Below, piece after piece: positions 16,552 through 24,086 of a stretch of 34,753 nt of DNA (position 1 is the stretch's first letter; the number at the start of each line of letters is the position of its first letter). The translations under genes and the position numbers were made by a program. The notes under the pieces are model-generated. The model was not told where the DNA came from and did not search any database. It worked only from the letters and a program-made list of their open reading frames with translations. Source of the DNA: Gemmatimonadales bacterium (GTDB lineage Bacteria; Gemmatimonadota; Gemmatimonadetes; Gemmatimonadales; GWC2-71-9); contig JAICVB010000003.1 of assembly GCA_025935545.1 (NCBI GenBank), positions 1 through 34,753 of the forward strand. Reading direction: 5' to 3'.

Positions 16552-17793
16552 CTATTCGTACCGGAGGGCCTCCACCGGGTCCATGCGGGAGGCCTTGTTG
16601 GCGGGATAGAGGCCGAAGAGTACTCCGGTCACGGTCGAGGCCGCCACCGCCGCGATGACCGCGTTGAGCGGCACCGCGGCCTGCAGCGGGGTCGCGGACC
16701 GGATGGCGAAGGCGATCAGCGCTCCGAGCGCCATCCCGATGAGGCAGCCGACGAGGGTGAGCGTGGCCGCCTCCACGAGGAACTGGAACATGATCTCCCG
16801 CCGCGTGGCGCCCAGCGCCTTGCGCACGCCGATCTCCCGGGTGCGCTCGGTGACCGAGATCATCATGATCGCGACGACGCCCACGCCGCCCACCATGAGG
16901 CCCACGCTCGACAGCGCGATCATGACGATGAAGAAGGCACCGGTGACGTTGTTGAACGTCTCCAGCAGCTTGTCCTGCGTCACGATCGCGAAATTGTTGT
17001 CCTGGCTCGGCTTGAGCCCGCGCTTGATGCGGAGCGCGGCGGTCACCTCGTCCATGGCGTCGGCCACGCTCGCGGTTTCGGTGGGCCGGACGGCGAACAT
17101 GAGCCAGCCCTTCTCGTAGTCCGCCACCTTGGTGAACGTCGAGTGCGGCACGACCACCAGGGGGTCCTCGTGGCCGCCGAAGAGCCCCTGCGGCTGCAGC
17201 CAGACCCCCACCACCGTGAACGGCACGCCGAACACCTTGATGCGCCGGCCGATCGGGTCGAGCCCGGGAAAGAGCTGGTCGGCCATCTTGGCGTTGATGA
17301 CCGCCGTGTACGACTTCGCCGCCTCCTCGAGCTCGGTGAAGTTCCGGCCCTCTGCCAGGGAGCCGCCGACGCTCAGGATCCAGGCGGGACTGAACCCGAT
17401 CACTTCGACGCTGTTGAGGCGCGTGTCCTCGTAGCTCACCGGGCCGTTGGTGCTCTCCCGCCAGGTCACGTTCCGGATGGTCGGCAGGCGGCTCAGGAGC
17501 TCCGCCTCCTCCACCGTCAGGGCAGGATAGCGCCGCCAGGGGCTCATCTCATCTGAGCCGTCGCTGATGTCGAGCCCGCCCTGGAAGTACTTCTGCACGA
17601 AGAACGTCTTGGGGCCGAGCGTCTCGATCTGCTCCTGCACGCCGCGATTGATCCCGGTGATGGCCGAGGCCATCGCGATCACCACCATGACGCCGACGGC
17701 CACGCCGAGGATCGTGAGGAAGGCGCGCACCTTGTTGGCGCGGATCGAATCCAGCGCGATGGTGACGCCCTCGAAGAGCCGGCCGACGGTCAT
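16552..17793 (-). CDS. ABC transporter permease, MacB/FtsX type (second of pair)
   Basis: Inner-membrane subunit of a MacB-like exporter: 413 aa, with an N-terminal helix (ANKVRAFLTILGVAVGVMVV), a large periplasmic MacB core domain (about 45-285), and three C-terminal helices in the FtsX domain. The conserved cytoplasmic coupling motif TERTREIGVRKALGA precedes the last two helices, and the end DPVEALRYE is typical. It lacks its own ATPase domain, so it depends on the ATPase encoded at 19046-19747. It is 10 nt from a second permease of exactly the same length but clearly different sequence, which suggests a heterodimeric membrane core. Confidence 0.92.
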   Translation of the reverse strand: MTVGRLFEGVTIALDSIRANKVRAFLTILGVAVGVMVVIAMASAITGINRGVQEQIETLGPKTFFVQKYFQGGLDISDGSDEMSPWRRYPALTVEEAELLSRLPTIRNVTWRESTNGPVSYEDTRLNSVEVIGFSPAWILSVGGSLAEGRNFTELEEAAKSYTAVINAKMADQLFPGLDPIGRRIKVFGVPFTVVGVWLQPQGLFGGHEDPLVVVPHSTFTKVADYEKGWLMFAVRPTETASVADAMDEVTAALRIKRGLKPSQDNNFAIVTQDKLLETFNNVTGAFFIVMIALSSVGLMVGGVGVVAIMMISVTERTREIGVRKALGATRREIMFQFLVEAATLTLVGCLIGMALGALIAFAIRSATPLQAAVPLNAVIAAVAASTVTGVLFGLYPANKASRMDPVEALRYE

Positions 17794-17803
17794 GGCGCCT
17801 CCG

Positions 17804-19045
17804 CTATTCCGCGCGCAGCGCGGCGATGGGGTCGAGCCGCGCCGCCCGGGTCGCGGGATAGACGCCGGCGATCATGCCGACGCTCACCCCGAGGATCACC
17901 GCGACCACGATGGACCAGGGGGCGACGGCCGCCGGCATCGGGGTGACCGCCTTCACCAGGAAGGCGAGCCCGATGCCGGTCGCGATGCCGAGGGCCGCGC
18001 CGACCAGCGAGAGCGTGGCGGACTCGACCACGAACTGGGACAGGATGTCGCGCCGGCGGGCGCCGAGCGCCTTCCGGATCCCGATCTCACGGGTCCGCTC
18101 GCTCACCGCCATCAGCATGATGTTCATGATCACGATACCGCCGACGACCAGCGAGATCGCCACGAGACCGGGCAGGGCGGTCATCAAGATGCCCGAGATC
18201 TTCTTCCACCCGTCGAGCGCGGCTTCGGGCGTCTGGAGGAAGAAGTTGTTCGCCTCGTCCGGCCGCAGCTTCCGGCGGCTCCGCATGAGCGCCTCCACCT
18301 GGCCCATCGCCACCTGGACGTCGGCCGGGTTGGTCGCACGGATCTCCAGCTCGTCGAGGACGTTGTGCGGGCAGATCCAGCGCCGGGCGGGAGCGGTATA
18401 GGGCATCACGGCGAACTTGTCCATCGAGATCCCGAAGAGCGTGCCCTGCTTGGCCGCGACGCCGATCACGCGATAGGGCAGCCCGGCGATGACGACCGAC
18501 TTCCCCAGTGGGTCCACCCCGGCATAGAGCTTCTCGGCGATCAGGTCGCCGATCACGACCACCGCCTGCCCGGTCCGGACCTCCTGCTCGCTGAACGCGC
18601 GTCCGGAGGCGATGTCCACGTTCTTGATGCGGAAGTAGCTGTCCTCGGTACCGCGAAGCTCGATGTCCTTGGCCTGCTTGCCTTCGAAGCTGAGGGTCTG
18701 CCGGTCGGAGCAGAACATCGCGAACGTGGCGGGGACGGTGACGTGCTCCTTCACGTAGCGGGCATCGGCGTAGGTGATCCGCGGCCGCCGGAACCAGCTC
18801 CGCCACTCCTCCTCCTTCACCGCGCCGGTGACGATGTCGGGGCGCTGCCGGAGCGAGAAGGTGTTGAGGCCCACCAGCCGATTGGCGAACTGGTCCTCCA
18901 TGTACACGTTCATGCCCTGGATGATGGACACGACCGCGATGAGGAAGGTCACGCCGATCAGCACGCCGATCAGGGAGAAGAAGCTCTTGAGCTTCTGCGA
19001 CCGGATGGTGCGGAGCGCCATCCGCACCGCCTCGAGGAGCGGCAC
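17804..19045 (-). CDS. ABC transporter permease, MacB/FtsX type (first of pair)
   Basis: A 413-aa MacB-like permease with the same layout as its neighbour: N-terminal helix (FFSLIGVLIGVTFLIAVVSI), periplasmic core domain containing LYAGVDPLGKSVVIAGLPYR, and three C-terminal helices around SERTREIGIRKALGA, ending RLDPIAALRAE. The periplasmic part differs strongly from the other permease. Its stop lies directly before the next gene and its start codon directly follows the ATPase stop, with no spacer, so the ATPase and permease are surely co-translated. It probably works with the HlyD-type adaptor and TolC-type protein encoded upstream to move a substrate from periplasm to outside. The substrate cannot be read from sequence. 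Confidence 0.92.
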   Translation of the reverse strand: MPLLEAVRMALRTIRSQKLKSFFSLIGVLIGVTFLIAVVSIIQGMNVYMEDQFANRLVGLNTFSLRQRPDIVTGAVKEEEWRSWFRRPRITYADARYVKEHVTVPATFAMFCSDRQTLSFEGKQAKDIELRGTEDSYFRIKNVDIASGRAFSEQEVRTGQAVVVIGDLIAEKLYAGVDPLGKSVVIAGLPYRVIGVAAKQGTLFGISMDKFAVMPYTAPARRWICPHNVLDELEIRATNPADVQVAMGQVEALMRSRRKLRPDEANNFFLQTPEAALDGWKKISGILMTALPGLVAISLVVGGIVIMNIMLMAVSERTREIGIRKALGARRRDILSQFVVESATLSLVGAALGIATGIGLAFLVKAVTPMPAAVAPWSIVVAVILGVSVGMIAGVYPATRAARLDPIAALRAE

Positions 19046-19747
19046 CTACGCCGCCGCCCCGCGGTTGAGCCGGTCGCTCTCGACGCGCCCGTCGCGGAGC
19101 ACCACCACCCGTTCGGCATGCGCCGCGATATCGGGCTCGTGCGTCACCATGACCACCGTCTGGCCCTGGCCGTGCAGCTCCGAGAAGACGCGCATGATCT
19201 CCTCGCTGGTGGTGCTGTCGAGATTGCCGGTGGGCTCGTCGGCCAGGAGGATGCTGGGCTCGTTCACCAGCGCCCGCGCGATCGCGACCCGCTGGCGCTG
19301 GCCGCCGGAGAGCTCGTTGGGCCGGTGGTCCATCCGGTTCGCGAGCCCGACCCGGGTCAGCGCAGCGATCGCCCGCGACCGGCGGTCCCGCGCGGGGACG
19401 CCGGAATAGACCAGCGGCAGCTCCACGTTGTGGAGCGCGCTGGCGCGGGCCAGCAGGTTGAAGGTCTGGAAGACGAAGCCGATCTCCTTGTTCCGCACCC
19501 GGGCCAGTGCGTCGTCGGTCAGGCGCGACACCTCCTGCCCGTTCAGCCAGTACTCGCCGCCGGACGGCGTATCGAGGCATCCGAGCATGTTCATCATCGT
19601 GCTCTTGCCGGAGCCCGACGGTCCCATGATGGCGACGTATTCGTTGGCATGGATCGAGAGCGTGACGCCGCGGAGGGCGTGGATGGTCTCGCCGCCCATG
19701 TCGTAGTGCCGGGTCAGGTCCCGGATCTCGATGATCGCCCGGTTCAT
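19046..19747 (-). CDS. ABC transporter ATP-binding protein, MacB/LolD type
   Basis: A 233-aa nucleotide-binding subunit. Walker [10 protein letters not shown], the Q-loop ([11 protein letters not shown]), signature [15 protein letters not shown], Walker [14 protein letters not shown] and the H-loop histidine (VVMVTHEPD) are all intact. The [20 protein letters not shown] and [13 protein letters not shown] context is typical of the MacB/LolD/FtsE group that drives mechanotransmission exporters. The start ATG overlaps the adaptor gene's stop by 4 nt. One ATPase for two permeases suggests an ATPase homodimer under a permease heterodimer. Confidence 0.95.
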   Translation of the reverse strand: MNRAIIEIRDLTRHYDMGGETIHALRGVTLSIHANEYVAIMGPSGSGKSTMMNMLGCLDTPSGGEYWLNGQEVSRLTDDALARVRNKEIGFVFQTFNLLARASALHNVELPLVYSGVPARDRRSRAIAALTRVGLANRMDHRPNELSGGQRQRVAIARALVNEPSILLADEPTGNLDSTTSEEIMRVFSELHGQGQTVVMVTHEPDIAAHAERVVVLRDGRVESDRLNRGAAA

Positions 19748-21054
19748 GACTTCTTCACCTCCGCCCCCTTCGGCGCTTCGGCCGCGGCCTTCACCTTCGC
19801 GCCGTCCTTGAGGTCGCGGATCGCCTGGTAGGTGCCGGCGACGATCGTCTCGCCCTCACGCACGCCCTCGGCCACCTCGAAGTACTCGTCGCCCGCGATG
19901 CCCACCTTCACCGGCCGGAAGGTCGCGATGCCGTCGCGGACCACGAACACCCCCTCGCGGTCGCTCTTCCGCTTCGCCAGCGTGTCCCGCTTCGCCGCCG
20001 CGGCGGAGACCGGCGGCGCCGCGCCCGCGGCGGCCGACTCGTTGGGGACCGGCTGATGGTCGCGCACCGTGAGCGCGATGATGGGGATGCTCAGGGCGTT
20101 CTTCCGCGTATCGGTCACGATGCGCGCGGTGCAGCTCAGGTCCGGCCGGATCTCGCGCGGCGGGTTGGTGAGCGTGATCTCCACGTCGAAGTCCACCGCG
20201 CGGTCGGTCGACCCGCCCGACGTCTGCGTGGGCGTCAGCTGCGCGCTGTTGCTGATCTTGCTCACCCGCCCCACGAACGCCGAGTCGGGGAAGGCGTCGA
20301 TCGCCACCTCCACCGAGTCGCCGACGGCGAGGCGCACGACGTCGGTCTCGTCCACCTGGACCTTGGCCAGGATCACGGAGAGGTCGGCGATCGTCATGAG
20401 CAGGCCGGTCTCGCGGGAGAAGGTGCCCGGCACGGCCACCTCGCCCTCCTCGACCGCGAGGCGGACGACGCGCCCCGCCATCGGGGAGATGAGCCGCGTC
20501 TTGGAGAGCTGGTCCTGCGCTTCGCGCAGTCCTGCGCGCGCCTGGTCGAGCTGGGCCTGGGTGGCCCGCAGGTTCGCGTCGGCCACCGCGAGCGCCGTCT
20601 GGGCCTGCTCGACGGCCTCCGGCGAGATCAGGTTGCCGCCCGACTTGGCCATCGCACCGGCGCGCGTCATGGCGCGCTCCGCCTGGTCGCGGTTGGCCCG
20701 GGCCTGCACGGCGGAGGCCTGCGCGGAAGCCACGAGGCCCTGCGCCCGCGCGACGCCGGCCTCGTACTGCGACGGGTCGATCTGCAGCAGGAACTGTCCC
20801 TTGGTGACGAGGTCGCCCTCCTTCACGCCGATCCGGATGATGCGGCCGGTGATGTCGGCGCTGATGTCCACCTTGGTCTTCGCGTCGATCTTGCCGCTCG
20901 CGGTCACGGCGCTCACGAGGTCGTGGCGGGCGACCTTCTCCAGCCGCACCTCCGTCGCCGCGTTGCGCTTCTTGGCGCGCCCCGCCATGACGAGGCCGGC
21001 GATGCCGGCGAGGACGACGGCGAGGAAGAGGCCCAGCTTCATACCGCGGGACAT
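19744..21054 (-). CDS. HlyD/MacA-type periplasmic adaptor subunit
   Basis: A 436-aa periplasmic adaptor. An N-terminal membrane anchor ([19 protein letters not shown]) is followed by the lipoyl half ([38 protein letters not shown]), a long alpha-helical hairpin rich in Ala/Gln (about 100-195), the second lipoyl half ([19 protein letters not shown]), beta-barrel and membrane-proximal domains. An Ala-rich low-complexity insertion is present at about 330-365 ([18 protein letters not shown]). It bridges the ABC permeases and the TolC-type channel. It lies 12 nt downstream of the tolC gene and overlaps the ATPase start, so the exporter is one operon. Confidence 0.93.
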   Translation of the reverse strand: MSRGMKLGLFLAVVLAGIAGLVMAGRAKKRNAATEVRLEKVARHDLVSAVTASGKIDAKTKVDISADITGRIIRIGVKEGDLVTKGQFLLQIDPSQYEAGVARAQGLVASAQASAVQARANRDQAERAMTRAGAMAKSGGNLISPEAVEQAQTALAVADANLRATQAQLDQARAGLREAQDQLSKTRLISPMAGRVVRLAVEEGEVAVPGTFSRETGLLMTIADLSVILAKVQVDETDVVRLAVGDSVEVAIDAFPDSAFVGRVSKISNSAQLTPTQTSGGSTDRAVDFDVEITLTNPPREIRPDLSCTARIVTDTRKNALSIPIIALTVRDHQPVPNESAAAGAAPPVSAAAAKRDTLAKRKSDREGVFVVRDGIATFRPVKVGIAGDEYFEVAEGVREGETIVAGTYQAIRDLKDGAKVKAAAEAPKGAEVKKS

Positions 21055-21066
21055 GATCGCTCCTGG

Positions 21067-22584
21067 TCAGCGAAGGGGTCGGCCGACCGCGAGCTCGAGG
21101 TCGGCGATGGCGATGTGGTAGCTGTACACGGCATTCACGTAGTCACCTTCGGCCCGCTGGATCGCGTTCTGCGCGTCCGAGAGCTCCAGGGCGGTCCCGC
21201 TGCCGAGGCGGTACCGGTCCTGCGCCAGCCGGAGCTGCTCCCGCGCGGCATCCCGGCTGGCCTGCTGGACCGCGATCGTGCGGTACGCGGTCTCGAGCGC
21301 GAGGAAGCGGCCCTGCACGTCGGTCCGCACCTGCAGCCCCCGCGCGCGCACGCTCTCCTCCGCATCCTCTTCCTGCGCCCGGGCCTGGGCCAGCTGGAGG
21401 TGCCGGCTGAAGCCGGTGAAGATCGGCAGCGAGATGGTGAGCCGCGCGCTGAACGGCTGGCGCGTGAAATTGAACGGGAACACGTTGTTCGAGCTGCGGA
21501 TTCCGCTGACGACATCCGGCTGCAGCTCGCTCGAGCTCAGCAGGCCGGCCGAGCCCAGGCAGTCGGGATTCGTGCTGAGTCCGGCGGAGCTCCGGATGGT
21601 GTTGTTGTCGAGGCAGCTCTGATACTGGCTCTGGGCACCGCTCAGCGCCTGGCCCATGAGCAGCGACTCGTTGGTGAACTGCTGGGTGTACCCGTTCCAT
21701 CCGGCGCTGATCGAGAGCGTCGGGAAGAACTGCGACTTCGCGCCGCTCACCGCGGCGCTGGCGGCCGACTGTCGTGCCTGCACCGCGCGGAGGGCCGGGT
21801 TCTGCTCCGCCGCCATCGCGAGCAGCTCATCGAGCTTGAAGTCGGGCGCCGTCACCGGGAACGAGTCGGTGAGCCGCACCTGGTCCACCGCCACCGGCGA
21901 CGCGACGCCCATCCGCCGGAAGAGCTCCAGCTTCGCTTCGCTCTCCGTCTGGATCGCGCGGAGCAGGGTCACCTCCGACGTGCCCTTCGTGACCTCCGCC
22001 TGCCGCACGTCCAGCAGCGTCGCCTGGCCCACCTGATAGCGCGCCTGCGCCAGCTTCAGGAAGTCCTCGTTGCGGCTCACCTGCTGGCGCGCCACGTCCA
22101 CCTGCGCCCCGGCCTGCAGCGTCTGGAGGTACTGCGTGGTGATCGACCGGCGGAGATCGGCGGCGGCGGCGCCCATGTCGGCGTCGGTCGCGCGGGCGAG
22201 CGCCTTCGCCTGGCCCAGGCCGCTCAGTACGCGGCCGCTGATCTGCATCTGGAGCCCGATGCCGTAGCTCGAGTTGTAAGAGGGAGACGTCTGGCTGAAC
22301 GTGGTGCCGCCGAAGTTCGAGTTGCCGGATCCGGTGTAGCCGAGGCCCAGACTCACGTCGGCCTGGGGCAGCAGCGCCCCGTAGGCGCTCCGCACGCCCC
22401 AGCGGGCCGGGCCGGCGTCGTTGAGGGTCTGGCGGTACGTCGGGCTGTTGGCCTTGGCCGTGGAGAGCGCCTCCGCCAGTGAAAGGCCGGCGCCGGCGGG
22501 AGGGCGCGCCGTTGTCGTATCCTGCGCGGCGGCCACGACGGGGAGGCCGGCCGTGCACGCGAGCCAGAGGTACCAGCGATTCAT
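21067..22584 (-). CDS. TolC family outer membrane efflux protein
   Basis: A 505-aa outer membrane channel with a signal peptide (YLWLACTAGLPVVAAAQ) and two repeated OEP halves starting at LSLAEALSTAKANSPTYRQT and FKLDELLAMAAEQNPALRAV. The halves have long Ala/Gln coiled helices and the family motifs LLPQADVSLGLGY and FPTLSISAGWNGY. An extra loop of about 60 residues in the second half carries two cysteines (SCLDNN and PDCLGS) that may form a disulfide. The ATG at 22584 gives a good signal peptide; upstream in-frame codons do not. It is the first gene of the exporter operon and lies downstream of a strong hairpin. Confidence 0.93.
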   Translation of the reverse strand: MNRWYLWLACTAGLPVVAAAQDTTTARPPAGAGLSLAEALSTAKANSPTYRQTLNDAGPARWGVRSAYGALLPQADVSLGLGYTGSGNSNFGGTTFSQTSPSYNSSYGIGLQMQISGRVLSGLGQAKALARATDADMGAAAADLRRSITTQYLQTLQAGAQVDVARQQVSRNEDFLKLAQARYQVGQATLLDVRQAEVTKGTSEVTLLRAIQTESEAKLELFRRMGVASPVAVDQVRLTDSFPVTAPDFKLDELLAMAAEQNPALRAVQARQSAASAAVSGAKSQFFPTLSISAGWNGYTQQFTNESLLMGQALSGAQSQYQSCLDNNTIRSSAGLSTNPDCLGSAGLLSSSELQPDVVSGIRSSNNVFPFNFTRQPFSARLTISLPIFTGFSRHLQLAQARAQEEDAEESVRARGLQVRTDVQGRFLALETAYRTIAVQQASRDAAREQLRLAQDRYRLGSGTALELSDAQNAIQRAEGDYVNAVYSYHIAIADLELAVGRPLR

Positions 22585-22628
22585 GTGCGATCCATGATTG
22601 AGGTAGGCGCGACAGGAGCTTGTACGGC

Positions 22629-22664
22629 CGCAGCGTCCCGAAGGTTTCACCTTGGGACGCTGCG
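22629..22664 (-). repeat. Long intergenic hairpin ahead of the tolC-family gene
   Basis: The 123-nt gap before the TolC-type gene holds an inverted repeat. CGCAGCGTCCC (22629-22639) pairs with GGGACGCTGCG (22654-22664), and inside it AAGGT (22641-22645) pairs with ACCTT (22649-22653), leaving one bulged G (22640) and a 3-nt loop. That makes 16 pairs in 36 nt. In the direction of transcription there is no U-tract after it. It could be a terminator for the upstream secreted-protein gene, an mRNA-stability element, an operator or a dispersed palindromic repeat. Confidence 0.8.
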
Positions 22665-22707
22665 CCGCAATGGAGTTCCGGAGTTCAACCTGGAAGGGGC
22701 CGGGCGG

Positions 22708-23325
22708 CTACTCGCTGAGGGACGCCGTGACGCCGCCCGGGAGCTCGGCCCGAGTCAGCCGGCCCGACTCATCCACGGTCAGCGAGCCAGCGATGCCGCC
22801 TGAGAGGGTGACGCGGGTGCCGTCCTTGCGGGCCGTGAACGAGGCGCGCCGTCCCGTCCGGGGGTAGAAGCCGGTGAGCCGGACTCCCGCGGGTGTGGCC
22901 AGGTCGGCCACGGCCGTGAAGAGGGCGACGGCGTTGTCATCGAGGAGCACGACGTCGGGTCCGCCCGGCATCTCCTGCGCCGCGTCGGAGCCCTTCGCAA
23001 TCGTCTTGAGCACGATGCGCGCGCCCGCGCCGGCGGCGAGGAAGGTCACCGGGTCGGGCTTTTCGACGTCGAGCTGGAAGACGGCGAGCTGACCATCGGG
23101 CGTGCGCTCCAGTCGGGCGCCGAGCTGGCTCGCCGCCGCCGTGGCGGGATACCGGGATGCCACGGTCAGCGTCGTCCCGCTCATGCCGCGGCGCCGGCCC
23201 TGTTCGAGGGTCACCTGCTCGCGGCCGATTTCGGCGCCGTTCCGCCGCACGACGAGTGTCCCGCTCGACTGCGCAACGAGCGGCCCCGCCTGCAGGAGCA
23301 TGAGACCGGCGACAAGCGTGCGCAT
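22708..23325 (-). CDS. Secreted protein of unknown function
   Basis: A 205-aa protein with a clear signal peptide (RTLVAGLMLLQAGPLVAQ). The mature part looks like all-beta structure (GTLVVRRNGAEIGREQVTLE, LTVASRYPA, GSLTVDESGRLTRAELPGG), reminiscent of exported beta-barrel-like or lipocalin-like proteins, but I do not recognise a family and no catalytic motif is visible. The ATG at 23325 has a strong GGAAGGAG Shine-Dalgarno 5 nt upstream, better than any upstream start. It lies 17 nt after the creatininase-family gene and before the hairpin and the exporter operon. Confidence 0.85.
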   Translation of the reverse strand: MRTLVAGLMLLQAGPLVAQSSGTLVVRRNGAEIGREQVTLEQGRRRGMSGTTLTVASRYPATAAASQLGARLERTPDGQLAVFQLDVEKPDPVTFLAAGAGARIVLKTIAKGSDAAQEMPGGPDVVLLDDNAVALFTAVADLATPAGVRLTGFYPRTGRRASFTARKDGTRVTLSGGIAGSLTVDESGRLTRAELPGGVTASLSE

Positions 23326-23342
23326 GGTGACTCCTTCCGGGG

Positions 23343-24065
23343 TCAGCAATGAGTCAGGCAACGGGACACCCGCTCGAGAATCAGGGAATATACCCGTTCG
23401 CCCTTCTGGGCGGAGGCGAGACTGGGATACCCTACCGAACCCGGGGAGCCGGCCGGGAGTTCCCGGCCGAGCGACGGATCGTAGCGGCGGCCGCCGCGCC
23501 CCGGCGGCAGCGCAAAGTCCTGTGCCAGCTCCATGTGGACCAGGTCGGGCGCGATGTACAGCATGAGCGACGTGTCCAGCTCGCCGCCATGCACCGGCCC
23601 GCCGGGGCGTTCCATCACCGTAGAGAAATCCATCGCGAACACGTCGACCGCGAGGACGCTGGCCTGGTCGGCCCGGATGGTGCTCAGCGCCTCCTGGTGC
23701 GCGTCATTGTTCTGGGCCGTGAGGATGAGGAAGTGGCCGACGCCTGCCCCCTCCTCCCATGACTCGATAAGTTCGTTCATCGTCCGATGCAGGGTCTTGC
23801 GGCGGAGGGCGGCGCCGCCGGGGAACGAGCGGGTCGGCGTATGCACGCCGTACTCGACCGTCGGCGCGCGCAGCACGCCCGACCGGGCGGAGAGGTCGTC
23901 CGCCAGCCGCTCCACGATGATGGTGTCGCATCCGAGGGGCAGGTGCGGGCCGTGCTGCTCGGTCGTTCCCACCGGCACGATCAGCGCCGAATGCTCCAGC
24001 AGCCGCTCGCGCACCGCGAGAGGGGTCATCTCCTTCATGCGCCAGGGACGTCCGTCTTGAGCCAT
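23343..24065 (-). CDS. Creatininase/MftE-family amidohydrolase-like protein
   Basis: A 240-aa protein of the creatininase superfamily, whose members are metal-dependent amidohydrolases. The first metal region is present (VPVGTTEQHGPHLPLGCDT, with E, H and D), as is the late segment VHGGELDTSLML. The central motif usually written NGHGGN is replaced by QNNDAHQEAL, so one expected metal ligand may be missing or moved. Two starts are possible: the ATG at 24065 (MAQDGRPWR...) or the ATG at 24038 (MKEMTPLAVRERL), which looks more like the usual family start. No Shine-Dalgarno is decisive. Its 5' end is almost back to back with the sensor kinase gene. Substrate unknown. Confidence 0.85.
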   Translation of the reverse strand: MAQDGRPWRMKEMTPLAVRERLLEHSALIVPVGTTEQHGPHLPLGCDTIIVERLADDLSARSGVLRAPTVEYGVHTPTRSFPGGAALRRKTLHRTMNELIESWEEGAGVGHFLILTAQNNDAHQEALSTIRADQASVLAVDVFAMDFSTVMERPGGPVHGGELDTSLMLYIAPDLVHMELAQDFALPPGRGGRRYDPSLGRELPAGSPGSVGYPSLASAQKGERVYSLILERVSRCLTHC

Positions 24066-24086
24066 CGGGATCGCTGGTGGTGGGTG

